A stretch of 64,000 nt of DNA from Flavobacterium sp. (GTDB lineage: Bacteria > Bacteroidota > Bacteroidia > Flavobacteriales > Flavobacteriaceae). Under the pieces are notes generated by a model that was given only the letters and a program-made list of their open reading frames with translations, was not told the DNA's origin and searched no databases. Both the position numbers and the translations under genes were made by a program. Positions 27,526 through 35,560 of the stretch are shown in pieces; position 1 is the first letter of the stretch; each line of letters starts with the position of its first letter. The DNA lies in NCBI GenBank assembly GCA_029946065.1, contig JAQSDU010000019.1:248001-312000 (forward strand). The letters run 5' to 3'.

Positions 27526-28233
27526 ATGATTTACAGGTTAACCCCATTATTCTTCTTCTTTCTGTCAATATTTTCTGACGGAACAGCAATACAGTTACAT
27601 TCAAATGCTATCGCCGCCAAAACCGAAATGAAGGTTGAAAGTAAGGCTCTCACTGTATATAATCAACTGAATGCTAATCATTTATCTATTCCTAATTTGG
27701 AAAGCTTTACCAATGCATTGGAAGGTTTTTATGATTTGAAAGCAAAAGGATTGGTTTCGAGAGATATTCTGACGCTTATTGATTTTAGCATGTCGTCTAA
27801 CCAGAAAAGACTTTGGGTGATCGATTTGACTACGAATACAATCTTATACAATACGCTTGTGGCGCACGGTCGCAATACCGGTGATGAATTTGCCAAAACG
27901 TTTTCGAATGCGGCAGAATCCTATAAAAGCAGCCTCGGATTTTATGCTACAGGTTCAATTTATAATGGAAAACACGGCGCCTCACTTTATTTAAATGGCT
28001 TGGAAAAAGGCGTCAATGACAACGCCAGAAACCGTTCAGTTGTAATGCATGGTGCCGATTATGTGTCGGAATCATTCATCAAAAATAACCACAGATTGGG
28101 CAGAAGTTTAGGCTGTCCTGCCATTCCTGTAGAGATGACGGCGGCAATTATCAATGCGATAAAAGACAAATCTTGTCTTTATATTTATCATCCATGCAGG
28201 TGTAAAAAACCAACTGTAAATATGATTTCTTAG
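27526..28233 (+). CDS. Murein L,D-transpeptidase catalytic domain protein (YkuD_2 type)
   Basis: 235 residues. N-terminal hydrophobic stretch 4-18 acts as signal peptide or anchor. Catalytic domain about 60-225: LIDFSMSSNQKRLWVIDL, VAHGRNTGDE, and the His-Cys pair in MHGADYVS (H175) and GRSLGCPAIP (C197). The family forms or trims 3-3 cross-links or anchors proteins in peptidoglycan; only the catalytic fold is visible here, so the exact reaction is not set. The stop overlaps the stop of the convergent GNAT gene by 4 bases. Confidence 0.88.
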   Translation: MIYRLTPLFFFFLSIFSDGTAIQLHSNAIAAKTEMKVESKALTVYNQLNANHLSIPNLESFTNALEGFYDLKAKGLVSRDILTLIDFSMSSNQKRLWVIDLTTNTILYNTLVAHGRNTGDEFAKTFSNAAESYKSSLGFYATGSIYNGKHGASLYLNGLEKGVNDNARNRSVVMHGADYVSESFIKNNHRLGRSLGCPAIPVEMTAAIINAIKDKSCLYIYHPCRCKKPTVNMIS

Positions 28234-28670
28234 TTCAATTTGCGAAACATCAGGTAGTGCAAGCCGACATCTTTAATGTCAAAAACGCTACCTGAAATGT
28301 TATAATTCAATTTTATATAAAATTCAGAGGTAGTAATTCTGGCGTTAAACCAGATGATTTTGCCTCTTTTTTTTGCGATTTCCTTTTCTGCGAATTGTAC
28401 GAGTTGTGCGCCGATTCCGAGTTTTTGATATAATGGAGAAACGGCCATTCCACGTATTTGAAACTGCTTTTCTTCGAAAAATTTTGGATTTTGGTTTTCG
28501 AAAACAGATATAACGCCGAGCAGATTATCTTCATCAAAATAACCAAAATGAAATGTGGAAGGTAATTCGTCGCCGTCAAACCAGCAGCTTTCTATCGGTT
28601 TTCCATGCCTCAGAACAATATGCCGCATCGGAATCGTAGCAGAAGCACTAATTTCTTGAATAAATGGCAT
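28230..28670 (-). CDS. GNAT family N-acetyltransferase
   Basis: 146 residues, a single GNAT domain. Motif A with the acetyl-CoA loop is RGMAVSPLYQKLGIGAQLV (Q/RxxGxG/A form). Upstream strands LRHGKPIESCWFDGDE and FGYFDEDNLLGVISV fit the fold, and the end YNISGSVFDIKDVGLHYLMFRKL is typical of small flavobacterial GNATs. Substrate unknown. Convergent with the L,D-transpeptidase gene. Confidence 0.85.
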   Translation of the reverse strand: MPFIQEISASATIPMRHIVLRHGKPIESCWFDGDELPSTFHFGYFDEDNLLGVISVFENQNPKFFEEKQFQIRGMAVSPLYQKLGIGAQLVQFAEKEIAKKRGKIIWFNARITTSEFYIKLNYNISGSVFDIKDVGLHYLMFRKLN

Positions 28671-28796
28671 ACTTATTTTTTAAGTGTATTGGGTGCCAAT
28701 AAAAGTATAACTTTTTAAAAGTAAAACGGTTACGGCGTTCATTGATTTTTTTAGTTTTAGCGAAATCCGACAACAATATTATTTTTCAAAAAAAAC

Positions 28797-28828
28797 TTGC
28801 ATCTAAAAAAACTTATTACTTATATTTG
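28797..28828 (+). promoter_or_regulatory. Promoter of tRNA-Gly
   Basis: TTG at 28797-28799, 21-base spacer, TATATTTG at 28821-28828. Predicted start about 6 bases before the mature tRNA. Confidence 0.7.
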
Positions 28829-28840
28829 CACCGTGTTAAT

Positions 28841-28913
<73 letters not shown>

Positions 28914-28918
28914 CTTCG

Positions 28919-28950
28919 AATCCCAAACGAAAGTTTGGGATTTTTTTTAC
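28919..28950 (+). terminator. Terminator of tRNA-Gly
   Basis: AATCCCAAAC (28919-28928), GAAA tetraloop, GTTTGGGATT (28933-28942), then a run of T. It begins 6 bases after the tRNA. The following 28951-29086 holds degenerate GCAAAGTTT-like inverted sequences and no gene. Confidence 0.95.
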
Positions 28951-29086
28951 CGCAAAGTTTGCAAATTTCACCGCAAAGTGTACCAGTTTTTTCGCGAAGG
29001 GAAAAAGTTTACACGTTTTCATGAGAATACAGCTTTGCGAAACTTTGTGTGAAACTTCTTTCCTTTGCTGTTAATTGTTTCAGCGG

Positions 29087-29794
29087 TTACTTCACAAATC
29101 CCAAATCCCAATCACTTTCCAATTCCTTAGCTTCCTGATTTTGCCTAAAAAGCCGCGCCGTCAAACCACCTTTTAAAGTGATTTTCTCACCTTTTACTTC
29201 CAGCCAACTGCCTTCTCGCAATCCTAAAACCGGAAGTGAATTGAACTGATGGAACTCTTTAATTCGGGTTTCACGCGTTTCGCCCATGTGCTTCGATTGC
29301 AAATCAGTATCAAGATAATGCGGATTCAAATTGAACGGAATCAATCCCAACGTCCGAAAATCCGGCGGATATATAATCGGCATGTCATTGGTCGTTTGCA
29401 TCGTCAATCCAGTGATATTGCTGCCAGCGCTTGAACCCAAATAAGGTGTTCCGGATTTCACGACTTCTGCCACAACATCCATTACCTTAAATTGATACAA
29501 CTGCGTGACGAGTAGGAATGTATTGCCGCCGCCGGTAAAAATCCCTTCCGCTTGACGGACAGCATCAATTGGCGTTTCAAACTCGTGAAGCCCATTTACG
29601 GTAATGTTTATTTTGGCAAATGCCTCGCGCACTTTATCGGTATAGGCATCGTGTGAAATCCCGCCAGGCCTTGCATATGGAATAAAAAGAACCGATTTAC
29701 AAGCGGCGAAAAGCACAGAAAGTTCCGGCAAAATATAGTCGAGGTAACCGCCGCCATGAAGCGTTGAGGTACTCGCGATAATCATATTTTTCAT
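29087..29794 (-). CDS. pepE: Alpha-aspartyl dipeptidase (peptidase S51)
   Basis: 235 residues. Cleaves Asp-Xaa dipeptides in the cytoplasm. Motifs: STSTLHGGGYLDYI near the start, GIFTGGGNTFLLV, the nucleophile Ser in YLGSSAGSNI (S122), a catalytic-type His in NLNPHYLD, and LGLREGSWL. Length equals the family norm. ATG at 29792-29794; an ATG three codons in (MIIAST) is an alternative. Confidence 0.93.
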   Translation of the reverse strand: MKNMIIASTSTLHGGGYLDYILPELSVLFAACKSVLFIPYARPGGISHDAYTDKVREAFAKINITVNGLHEFETPIDAVRQAEGIFTGGGNTFLLVTQLYQFKVMDVVAEVVKSGTPYLGSSAGSNITGLTMQTTNDMPIIYPPDFRTLGLIPFNLNPHYLDTDLQSKHMGETRETRIKEFHQFNSLPVLGLREGSWLEVKGEKITLKGGLTARLFRQNQEAKELESDWDLGFVK

Positions 29795-29962
29795 TCGAGT
29801 TTATTTTGTGGCTTAAAGGTAAAAAATCTTATTGCGTGTAATCAGTTTTTGAGATTTTTAATTAACACAAATTTACGATTGCGTTAGTAATTAATTTAGA
29901 GTACTATAAGATACTTTTACCTCGGTTACGCAGTTATAAACCCCATTCAAAATTTTCTAAAA

Positions 29963-30685
29963 ATGATCAGGCATTTGTTTTTTTTCTTCGTTCTATTGTT
30001 GACAGTAACGTCGTGGTCACAAGAAAATTCGCGCAAAATTGGCAAAGGGAAAATAATTGCCGGAATTTCCAATGCCTCCGACATTAACATCGTGAATGTC
30101 CAAACTGAAAAATATACGGTTTCTGATGCGGATGGTTATTTCTCGATTCCTATTCAGGCAGGCGATACATTAATGTTTTCAGCAGTACAATTCAACGCAA
30201 TAAAAATGGTGATCAAGGAAGAAGATATCCAAAAGGAAGTATTCTTTGTAAAAATGGAACCCGTTGTCAACCAACTGAGCGAAGTTGTCATCGTACAATA
30301 CAAAAATATCAACGCAGTAGCTCTAGGCATTATTCCAGCCGGAGTGAAAAGTTATACGCCAGCAGAAAGAAGACTCAAAGCCGGAACGAAAGGGTTTTTG
30401 GCAGTAGACCCTTTATTGAATGCCATTTCAGGAAGAGCAGCGCAGCTCAAACGCGATTTTGCGACAGAGAAAAAAGAGTTCTGGCTGGAAAAAATCAGGG
30501 AATTGTATGAAGATGCCATCTTTATTGATGAATTGAAGATTCCTTCTGAATTGGTTAAAGCATTTCAATATTTTATTGTTGAAGACACCCATTTTACGAA
30601 TGTTCTCGATTCGAATAAAAAGGAATTAACGCGTTTCATTATGGGCGAATTGGCGACAAAATACAAAATACTGAATTGCTTGTGA
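29963..30685 (+). CDS. Secreted carboxypeptidase-regulatory-like protein, paralogue 1 of 5
   Basis: 240 residues. Signal peptide at 1-20 (ending TSWSQ). Residues about 27-100 form a carboxypeptidase D regulatory-like beta sandwich (GKGKIIAG...VSDADGYFSIPIQAGDTLMFSA), as found at the N-termini of SusC-type receptors. Then LSEVVIVQYKNINAVALGII, the array-specific YTPAERRLKAG (about 131-141), ISGR near 155, and a helical C-terminal part (TEKKEFWLEKIRELYEDA, AFQYFIVEDTHF). No enzyme motif. First of five tandem genes, overlapping the second by GTGA. Function unknown; periplasmic or surface location inferred from the signal peptide. Confidence 0.82.
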   Translation: MIRHLFFFFVLLLTVTSWSQENSRKIGKGKIIAGISNASDINIVNVQTEKYTVSDADGYFSIPIQAGDTLMFSAVQFNAIKMVIKEEDIQKEVFFVKMEPVVNQLSEVVIVQYKNINAVALGIIPAGVKSYTPAERRLKAGTKGFLAVDPLLNAISGRAAQLKRDFATEKKEFWLEKIRELYEDAIFIDELKIPSELVKAFQYFIVEDTHFTNVLDSNKKELTRFIMGELATKYKILNCL

Positions 30686-31398
30686 GACAAAAAAATACAT
30701 TTTTTTATTTTATTTTGCTGCTGATTCCAATGTTCATTTTTTCGCAACAAGAAAAAATAATCAAAGGCAAAATCAGCGTTAAAGATGCAACTCCTCAAGG
30801 TGTGCATATTATCAATTTGGTAAATGAAAAAGAAACCATTTCTGATGCTGTCGGTGATTTTAGTATTGCCGCTAAACCGGATGATGTATTGGTTTTTTCG
30901 GCCATACACCTCGATTTGATGCGCAAAATCATAGAAGATTCAGACTATAAGTCGGGAATTTTTTCTGTGGTGATGACTTCCAAAATCAACGAATTGGAGG
31001 AAGTGAAAATCAACAATAGCATCAATGCCGTTTCATTGGGCATTATTCCAAAAAATATAAAATCGCTGACGCCGGCTGAGCGCAGACTTTATGCATCTGA
31101 AAGCAGTCCGTTAGACGACTTGCTCAATATCTTCAGTGGCAGAAAAAAGATGTTGCTTGCTAATATTGAAACAGAAAAAAAAGAATTTTTACTTCAAAAA
31201 TTAGACGGTTTTTTTGAAGAATATTTATACACACAAAAATGGTGTATCGAAAAAGACAAAATTCAGGCGTTTCATTATTACCTCGTTGAGGACAAAAAAT
31301 TCGCCGAAACCTTAAATTCCAAGAACAGATTTATGGCCGAATTGCTCGTTATTGAACTGGCAGAAAAATTCAATGCGCTGCAAAATGAAAAAAAATAG
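30682..31398 (+). CDS. Secreted carboxypeptidase-regulatory-like protein, paralogue 2 of 5
   Basis: 238 residues. I use GTG 30682-30684, which overlaps the previous stop (GTGA) and gives a signal peptide MRQKNTFFYFILLLIPMFIF. No ATG is available before the signal peptide core. Same layout as its neighbours: KIIKGKISVKDATPQGVHII, TISDAVGDFSIAAKPDDVLVFSA, EEVKINNSINAVSLGIIPKN, LTPAERRL, FSGRKKMLL, TEKKEFLLQKLDGFFEEYL, FHYYLVEDKKF. It lacks the DPLLN stretch before the SGR motif. Very close to paralogue 4 in the N-terminal domain (GVHIINLVNEKE is identical). Function unknown. Confidence 0.8.
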   Translation: MRQKNTFFYFILLLIPMFIFSQQEKIIKGKISVKDATPQGVHIINLVNEKETISDAVGDFSIAAKPDDVLVFSAIHLDLMRKIIEDSDYKSGIFSVVMTSKINELEEVKINNSINAVSLGIIPKNIKSLTPAERRLYASESSPLDDLLNIFSGRKKMLLANIETEKKEFLLQKLDGFFEEYLYTQKWCIEKDKIQAFHYYLVEDKKFAETLNSKNRFMAELLVIELAEKFNALQNEKK

Positions 31399-32137
31399 TA
31401 TTTTATTACTACTTTTTTTTGTCCAACTTGCTTTTGGTCAAGAAAATAAGCTGTTGAGTGGCGAAATTAGTATAAGTGATGCGACTCCGGCGGGCGTTGA
31501 AATTGTGAATGTTACCAACAAACAACAGACAGTTGTTGATGCCAAAGGGATTTTCGTTATCACAGCCAAATCCGGAGATACTTTGTTGTTTTCGGCTGTA
31601 CATCTTAATGTGACTAAGAAAATCATCAGCGAAGGCGAGTACAAATCTGGAAAATTTTTCGTCAGGATGACTTCTAAAATCAACGAATTGGATGAAGTTA
31701 CAGTGAATTCCAATATTAATGCGGTCGATTTGCGGATAATACCAACGGCCATCAAAAGCAAAACAGCTGCGGAAAGAAGACTAAGAACTGCTGGCGATTT
31801 TAAGGCTTGGCATCTTTTAAAAATTATCAGCGGCGGTATGGAACTAGATCCTATTTTTAATAAAATTTCCGGACGTACTAAGCAAAAGAAAAAAGAATTG
31901 CAGATTGAAAATAAGGAACTTTTGTTGCAAAAAATCGACAATCAATTTGAAGCTGATTTTTTTACGGAAAAGCTAAAAATCCCAACAGATTATGTCAACG
32001 GATTCAAATATTATCTCATTGAAGATGCTGATTTTGTGAAGGCCATAAACCAAACGGATAGGATTAACACCGAATTTATTATGAGCAAACTGGCAGATTC
32101 CTACAATAAAATGCTGGTTGTCGCCGAAAAGAAGTAA
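31385..32137 (+). CDS. Secreted carboxypeptidase-regulatory-like protein, paralogue 3 of 5
   Basis: 250 residues from ATG 31385, overlapping the previous gene by 14 bases. Signal peptide MKKNSILLLLFFVQLAFGQ. Regulatory-like domain (LLSGEISISDATPAGVEIV, VVDAKGIFVITAKSGDTLLFSA), then LDEVTVNSNINAVDLRIIPT, KTAAERRLRTAG, DPIFNKISGRTKQKKKEL and a helical end (KLKIPTDYVNGFKYYLIED). One substitution in the hallmark motif (TAAERRL for TPAERRL). Function unknown. Confidence 0.8.
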   Translation: MKKNSILLLLFFVQLAFGQENKLLSGEISISDATPAGVEIVNVTNKQQTVVDAKGIFVITAKSGDTLLFSAVHLNVTKKIISEGEYKSGKFFVRMTSKINELDEVTVNSNINAVDLRIIPTAIKSKTAAERRLRTAGDFKAWHLLKIISGGMELDPIFNKISGRTKQKKKELQIENKELLLQKIDNQFEADFFTEKLKIPTDYVNGFKYYLIEDADFVKAINQTDRINTEFIMSKLADSYNKMLVVAEKK

Positions 32138-32187
32138 TTTTGAATAAGTTGCTTTTAGGCATAAGAACATCGAAATTCAAAGATTGA

Positions 32188-32949
32188 ATGAACAAAAACG
32201 CGATAATAGTATTCTTTGCATTGTTGGGGCAAATGGCTTTCGCTCAGGAAGACAAGCTGCTTAATGGAAGAATTATCGTGAAAAATGCTTCTCCGGAAGG
32301 TGTTCATATTATCAATTTGGTCAACGAAAAAGAGGCGATTTCTAACAGCAAAGGTGATTTTACCATTATGGCGAAATCCGATGACGTTTTGGTTTTTTCG
32401 GCAATACAACTCGATTTGATGCGCAGAATTATCAGTGACGAAGATTACAAAATCGCAACTATGATTGTTGAAATGACGTCAAAGATCAATCAACTTGATG
32501 TGGTAGAGATCAATACCTATAAAAATATCAACGCTGTCGATTTGGGAATTTTACAAAGAATGCCAAAAAGTTATACGCCGGCAGAACGCCGTTTAAAAAC
32601 GGCAACATCACTGGATCCGTCGTTTGGTGTCGGGAATATGATTGGTGCGGCAATGTCGGTAGATCCTTTAATCAACTGGATTTCAGGGCGTACAGCCTTG
32701 TTAAAGGCAGAATTAGAAGTAGAAAAAAAGGAAATCTTACTAAAGAAATTATCCGATTTATATGAAGAAAAATATTTTACGGAAACATTAAAAATTCCAA
32801 CTGAATATGTCATCGGCTTCGAATATTATTGTGTTGAAGATAAAAAAATAGAGGAGGCATTGAATTCGAAAAACACTGAAATGGTAACTTTTGTAACGAC
32901 CACACTGGCGCTACAATATATTACTTTATTAAATGAAGAGAATAAATAA
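32188..32949 (+). CDS. Secreted carboxypeptidase-regulatory-like protein, paralogue 4 of 5
   Basis: 253 residues, ATG 32188, 50 bases after paralogue 3. Signal peptide MNKNAIIVFFALLGQMAFAQ. Contains LLNGRIIVKNASPEGVHII, SNSKGDFTIMAKSDDVLVFSA, LDVVEINTYKNINAVDLGIL, SYTPAERRLKTA, SVDPLINWISGRTALLKAEL, VEKKEILLKKLSDLYEEKYF, KIPTEYVIGFEYYCVEDKK. The closest in overall plan to paralogue 1 at the C-terminal half and to paralogue 2 at the N-terminal half. Function unknown. Confidence 0.8.
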   Translation: MNKNAIIVFFALLGQMAFAQEDKLLNGRIIVKNASPEGVHIINLVNEKEAISNSKGDFTIMAKSDDVLVFSAIQLDLMRRIISDEDYKIATMIVEMTSKINQLDVVEINTYKNINAVDLGILQRMPKSYTPAERRLKTATSLDPSFGVGNMIGAAMSVDPLINWISGRTALLKAELEVEKKEILLKKLSDLYEEKYFTETLKIPTEYVIGFEYYCVEDKKIEEALNSKNTEMVTFVTTTLALQYITLLNEENK

Positions 32950-33730
32950 ATTGCTCGTTACTTTTTCACTGTTTTTGATGCAGGTTTGTTTCGCACAACA
33001 AATTCCGCGCGAGTTGATCCGGGGTGAAATTGTTGCTGATTCTATTGGTGTTGGCAATATTAACATCACCAATATCAGTTCGGGAAAGCTTGTGATTTCT
33101 GATGAGAAAGGCGAATTTTTTATGTATGCGCGCGAAAAAGACACACTGCTTTTTACGAGCCAGACTTTCGATGCTAAGCGGATAATAGTCACTAAAGGTG
33201 ATTTTCTGGTGAAGGTTGTACGGGTAAAACTTCAAAAATATATCAATCCACTCGACGAGGTGAAGGTAGGGGCGCATTCACTGACGGGAAATCTTGAAAA
33301 AGACGAAAAGAACTTTAAGGTAATCACATTTCCTGTAATAAAACCTGAGATATCGCCAATAGCCATTTATACTGCCGACGCCTATACATCACCGGAAAAC
33401 ACATTGATGCCGGGTTATAACGATCCGAGATTCATGGTAAACTTTATGCAGATTGGCCGAAGATACTTAAGACTGGGCAAGAGCAAGCCAAAGCCCGAGA
33501 AAATTATTTTTACCTCAGAAAAGATTTTCCAAGAAGCGGTCAGGGACAGAGTATCAGACAATTTCTTTCTAGAAGTATTAAAGATTAAAGCAGATGAAAT
33601 CGGTTTATTCCTTTCTTTTTGCGAAAATGACACAAAGGCAAGATCGTTGCTTGAAGTAAAAAAAGAGCTTGAACTGATAGATTTCCTCATCCAGAAAAAA
33701 AAGGACTACGATTTGTCGTTGAAAGAATAA
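32933..33730 (+). CDS. Secreted carboxypeptidase-regulatory-like protein, divergent paralogue 5 of 5
   Basis: 265 residues from ATG 32933, overlapping paralogue 4 by 17 bases. Signal peptide MKRINKLLVTFSLFLMQVCFAQ. The N-terminal domain is recognisable (LIRGEIVADSIGVGNINITN, VISDEKGEFFMYAREKDTLLF, INPLDEVKVG). The C-terminal half differs: no AERRL or SGR motif; instead VIKPEISPIAIYTADAY and RFMVNFMQIGRRYLRLG, then helices ending DLSLKE. It resembles flavobacterial proteins annotated only as carboxypeptidase-like regulatory domain. Last gene of the array. Confidence 0.8.
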   Translation: MKRINKLLVTFSLFLMQVCFAQQIPRELIRGEIVADSIGVGNINITNISSGKLVISDEKGEFFMYAREKDTLLFTSQTFDAKRIIVTKGDFLVKVVRVKLQKYINPLDEVKVGAHSLTGNLEKDEKNFKVITFPVIKPEISPIAIYTADAYTSPENTLMPGYNDPRFMVNFMQIGRRYLRLGKSKPKPEKIIFTSEKIFQEAVRDRVSDNFFLEVLKIKADEIGLFLSFCENDTKARSLLEVKKELELIDFLIQKKKDYDLSLKE

Positions 33731-33802
33731 GATAAATGTTTTATTTTGCTTAACGAAAACCCAAAAATAAGCGCTGCCGGTTTTTAAACACGCAGAAAAG
33801 CG

Positions 33803-33810
33803 TAACTTTG
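33803..33810 (+). promoter_or_regulatory. -7 element of the TatA-family gene
   Basis: TAACTTTG, 30 bases before the ATG at 33841; no convincing -33 TTG. Confidence 0.5.
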
Positions 33811-33840
33811 TTTTCTCATAATTACCTAAAATAAATTGCT

Positions 33841-34272
33841 ATGTTTGGAATTGACGGAAGCGAACTTTTTTTAATCATTATCGTTGCAATAATGCTTTTT
33901 GGTTCGAAAAATATTCCTGAAGTGGCGCGAAATTTGGCCAAAGGACTGGCCCAGCTAAAAAACGCGACCAACGATATAAAATCTGAAATTACCAAAAGTG
34001 CCGAAGAAAACGGATTCGATGTAAAATCGCTCACCGGCGGACTTACTGAGGAAATTGATAGCGTCAAGCACAACATCAAAAAAATGACTGAAAATTCCGG
34101 GATTAATCAAGAACTCGAAGGGATTCAGCAGAATTTCAGGAACCTGACGCAGGATATTCCGCAAGACCCGATGCATATAAATAGCATTACTGCCGATATT
34201 GATACCGAAATCAACAAGGCTAAAGAGAACATTGAAGACATTGCTACCGGACCCATCAAAAGACAAAATTAA
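33841..34272 (+). CDS. TatA/TatB family twin-arginine translocase subunit
   Basis: 143 residues. Short N-terminal membrane helix (ELFLIIIVAIMLFG), hinge FGSKNIPEVARNLAKGL, and amphipathic helix, the Tat A/B signature. The long acidic, coiled-coil-like tail (about 45-143) is much longer than that of TatA and more like TatB, so the A/B role is open. TatC and other Tat genes are not in the window. Stop overlaps the next start (TAATG), so it is coupled to the PAP2 phosphatase gene. Confidence 0.85.
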   Translation: MFGIDGSELFLIIIVAIMLFGSKNIPEVARNLAKGLAQLKNATNDIKSEITKSAEENGFDVKSLTGGLTEEIDSVKHNIKKMTENSGINQELEGIQQNFRNLTQDIPQDPMHINSITADIDTEINKAKENIEDIATGPIKRQN

Positions 34273-34892
34273 TGTTGGATTATTTGTTGCACCTCGATCG
34301 TGACGTTTTTATTTACCTGAATTCATTAGGATCTGAGCGTTTTGACGGCTTATGGCTTTTCATTACCAAACAAATCAACTGGATTCCATTTTTTTTGATT
34401 ATCGCCTATTTGGTTTTTAAGCATCTTGGATGGCGCCATGCTGTTATGATTATTTTGCTGATGGCGTTACTGATTACATTAACAGACCAAACTACAAACC
34501 ATTTTTTTAAATACCGTTTCATGCGATTGCGTCCCGGAAGCGATCCAAGTCTTGACGGAATTATTCGTGCGGTAAAAACCAGTAGTAGTTTTAGTTTTAT
34601 TTCGGGTCATGCATCCAATTCTATGGCGGCGGCGTTTTTTCTTTATACCGTTTTGAAACCGTATATAAAATATATGGGATTTATTTTCCTATGGCCGTTA
34701 ATTTTTGCTTACAGTAGAATTTACCTGGGATTACATTATCCAGGCGATATCCTTTGCGGTTACATCTGGGGATTATTGATGGGTTATCTAATGGTTAGAT
34801 TGTATGCCTATTTGCGCGATAGGTTTTTCCCGAAACAAAAGGAAAATTTAGACCACCCGACTAACAGTGAGCCCGTCACGAATGGGCAATAA
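34272..34892 (+). CDS. PAP2 family membrane phosphatase
   Basis: 206 residues, about six membrane helices. Phosphatase motifs: KYRFMRLRPG (motif 1), SGHASNS (motif 2, His), SRIYLGLHYPGD (motif 3, Arg/His). Dephosphorylates lipid phosphates such as undecaprenyl-PP or PA by family; substrate not set here. The C-terminus (KENLDHPTNSEPVTNGQ) overlaps the 3' end of the convergent O-methyltransferase gene by 45 bases. Confidence 0.9.
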   Translation: MLDYLLHLDRDVFIYLNSLGSERFDGLWLFITKQINWIPFFLIIAYLVFKHLGWRHAVMIILLMALLITLTDQTTNHFFKYRFMRLRPGSDPSLDGIIRAVKTSSSFSFISGHASNSMAAAFFLYTVLKPYIKYMGFIFLWPLIFAYSRIYLGLHYPGDILCGYIWGLLMGYLMVRLYAYLRDRFFPKQKENLDHPTNSEPVTNGQ

Positions 34893-35489
34893 GACGGTTT
34901 CCACTCTTGGATCTTCTTTTAAAATTTTGTTGTATTGCAGTAAAATATTTGTACTGAGGTCTTTTGGATCGACTTCCTGAACGACTTTTCCGCTCCATAA
35001 AACATTGTCGGATAAGATGATACCGCCTTTGTTCATTTTCGGAACAATCAGCTCATAATAACGAATGTAGTTTTCTTTGTCGGCATCAATAAAAACAAGA
35101 TCAAATTTTAAATCTAATGTCGGAATTACGTTGGTCGCCTCATCCAAATGCTGGAAAATCTGCTTTCCCCAAGACGATAAATCAAAATATTTCCGCTGAA
35201 AATCTACCAATTCTTCTTTAATGTCAATGGTGTGCATTTGTCCGTTTTCCAGCATTCCTTCGCAAAGGCATAAAGTCGCATAACCCGTATAAGTGCCGAT
35301 TTCGAGAACATTTACTGGGCGGATTAATTTCGACAGCATGCTCAAGACACGGCCTTGAAAATGTCCGCTGAGCATCCTTGGTAAAAGGATTTTCTGATAG
35401 GTTTCCTTGTTTAATTGTGCCAGTAATTCCGGTTCTTTTTCGGAATGCTGCTCGATATAATCTTCTAAATCTTCGGATAGGAAATGCAT
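34848..35489 (-). CDS. SAM-dependent O-methyltransferase (TrmR/COMT-like family)
   Basis: 213 residues from ATG 35487-35489. Methyltransf_3 family: VLEIGTYTGYATLCLCEGM (SAM loop), MHTIDIKEELVDFQRKYF, LVFIDADKENYIRYYE (metal Asp), GGIILSDNVLWSGKV (Asp-Asn metal ligands), and the conserved end LPIRDGLTVSRV. Members act on catechols, CoA esters or tRNA cmo5U, so the substrate is open. A further in-frame TTG at 35540 lies upstream of the -7 element and is rejected. Confidence 0.9.
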   Translation of the reverse strand: MHFLSEDLEDYIEQHSEKEPELLAQLNKETYQKILLPRMLSGHFQGRVLSMLSKLIRPVNVLEIGTYTGYATLCLCEGMLENGQMHTIDIKEELVDFQRKYFDLSSWGKQIFQHLDEATNVIPTLDLKFDLVFIDADKENYIRYYELIVPKMNKGGIILSDNVLWSGKVVQEVDPKDLSTNILLQYNKILKEDPRVETVLLPIRDGLTVSRVV

Positions 35490-35504
35490 TGCTGTTGTTT
35501 TTGC

Positions 35505-35512
35505 CAAAGTTA
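35505..35512 (-). promoter_or_regulatory. -7 element of the O-methyltransferase gene
   Basis: TAACTTTG on the minus strand, 15 bases before the ATG; excludes the upstream TTG. Confidence 0.5.
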
Positions 35513-35525
35513 TCAAATTATCGAA

Positions 35526-35556
35526 TTGACAAATCCACAAATAACCATTAAATTTG
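35526..35556 (+). promoter_or_regulatory. rlmN promoter placing the start site at the ATG
   Basis: TTG (35526-35528), 20-base spacer, TAAATTTG (35549-35556). The G of the -7 element is 5 bases from the ATG at 35561, so the message is predicted to be leaderless or nearly so. Confidence 0.7.
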
Positions 35557-35560
35557 CACT

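Noticed and set aside
29963..33730. The five-gene array as a toxin-immunity or defence island
   Set aside because: All products carry signal peptides, none has nuclease, protease or pore motifs, and no mobile element or toxin gene accompanies them.
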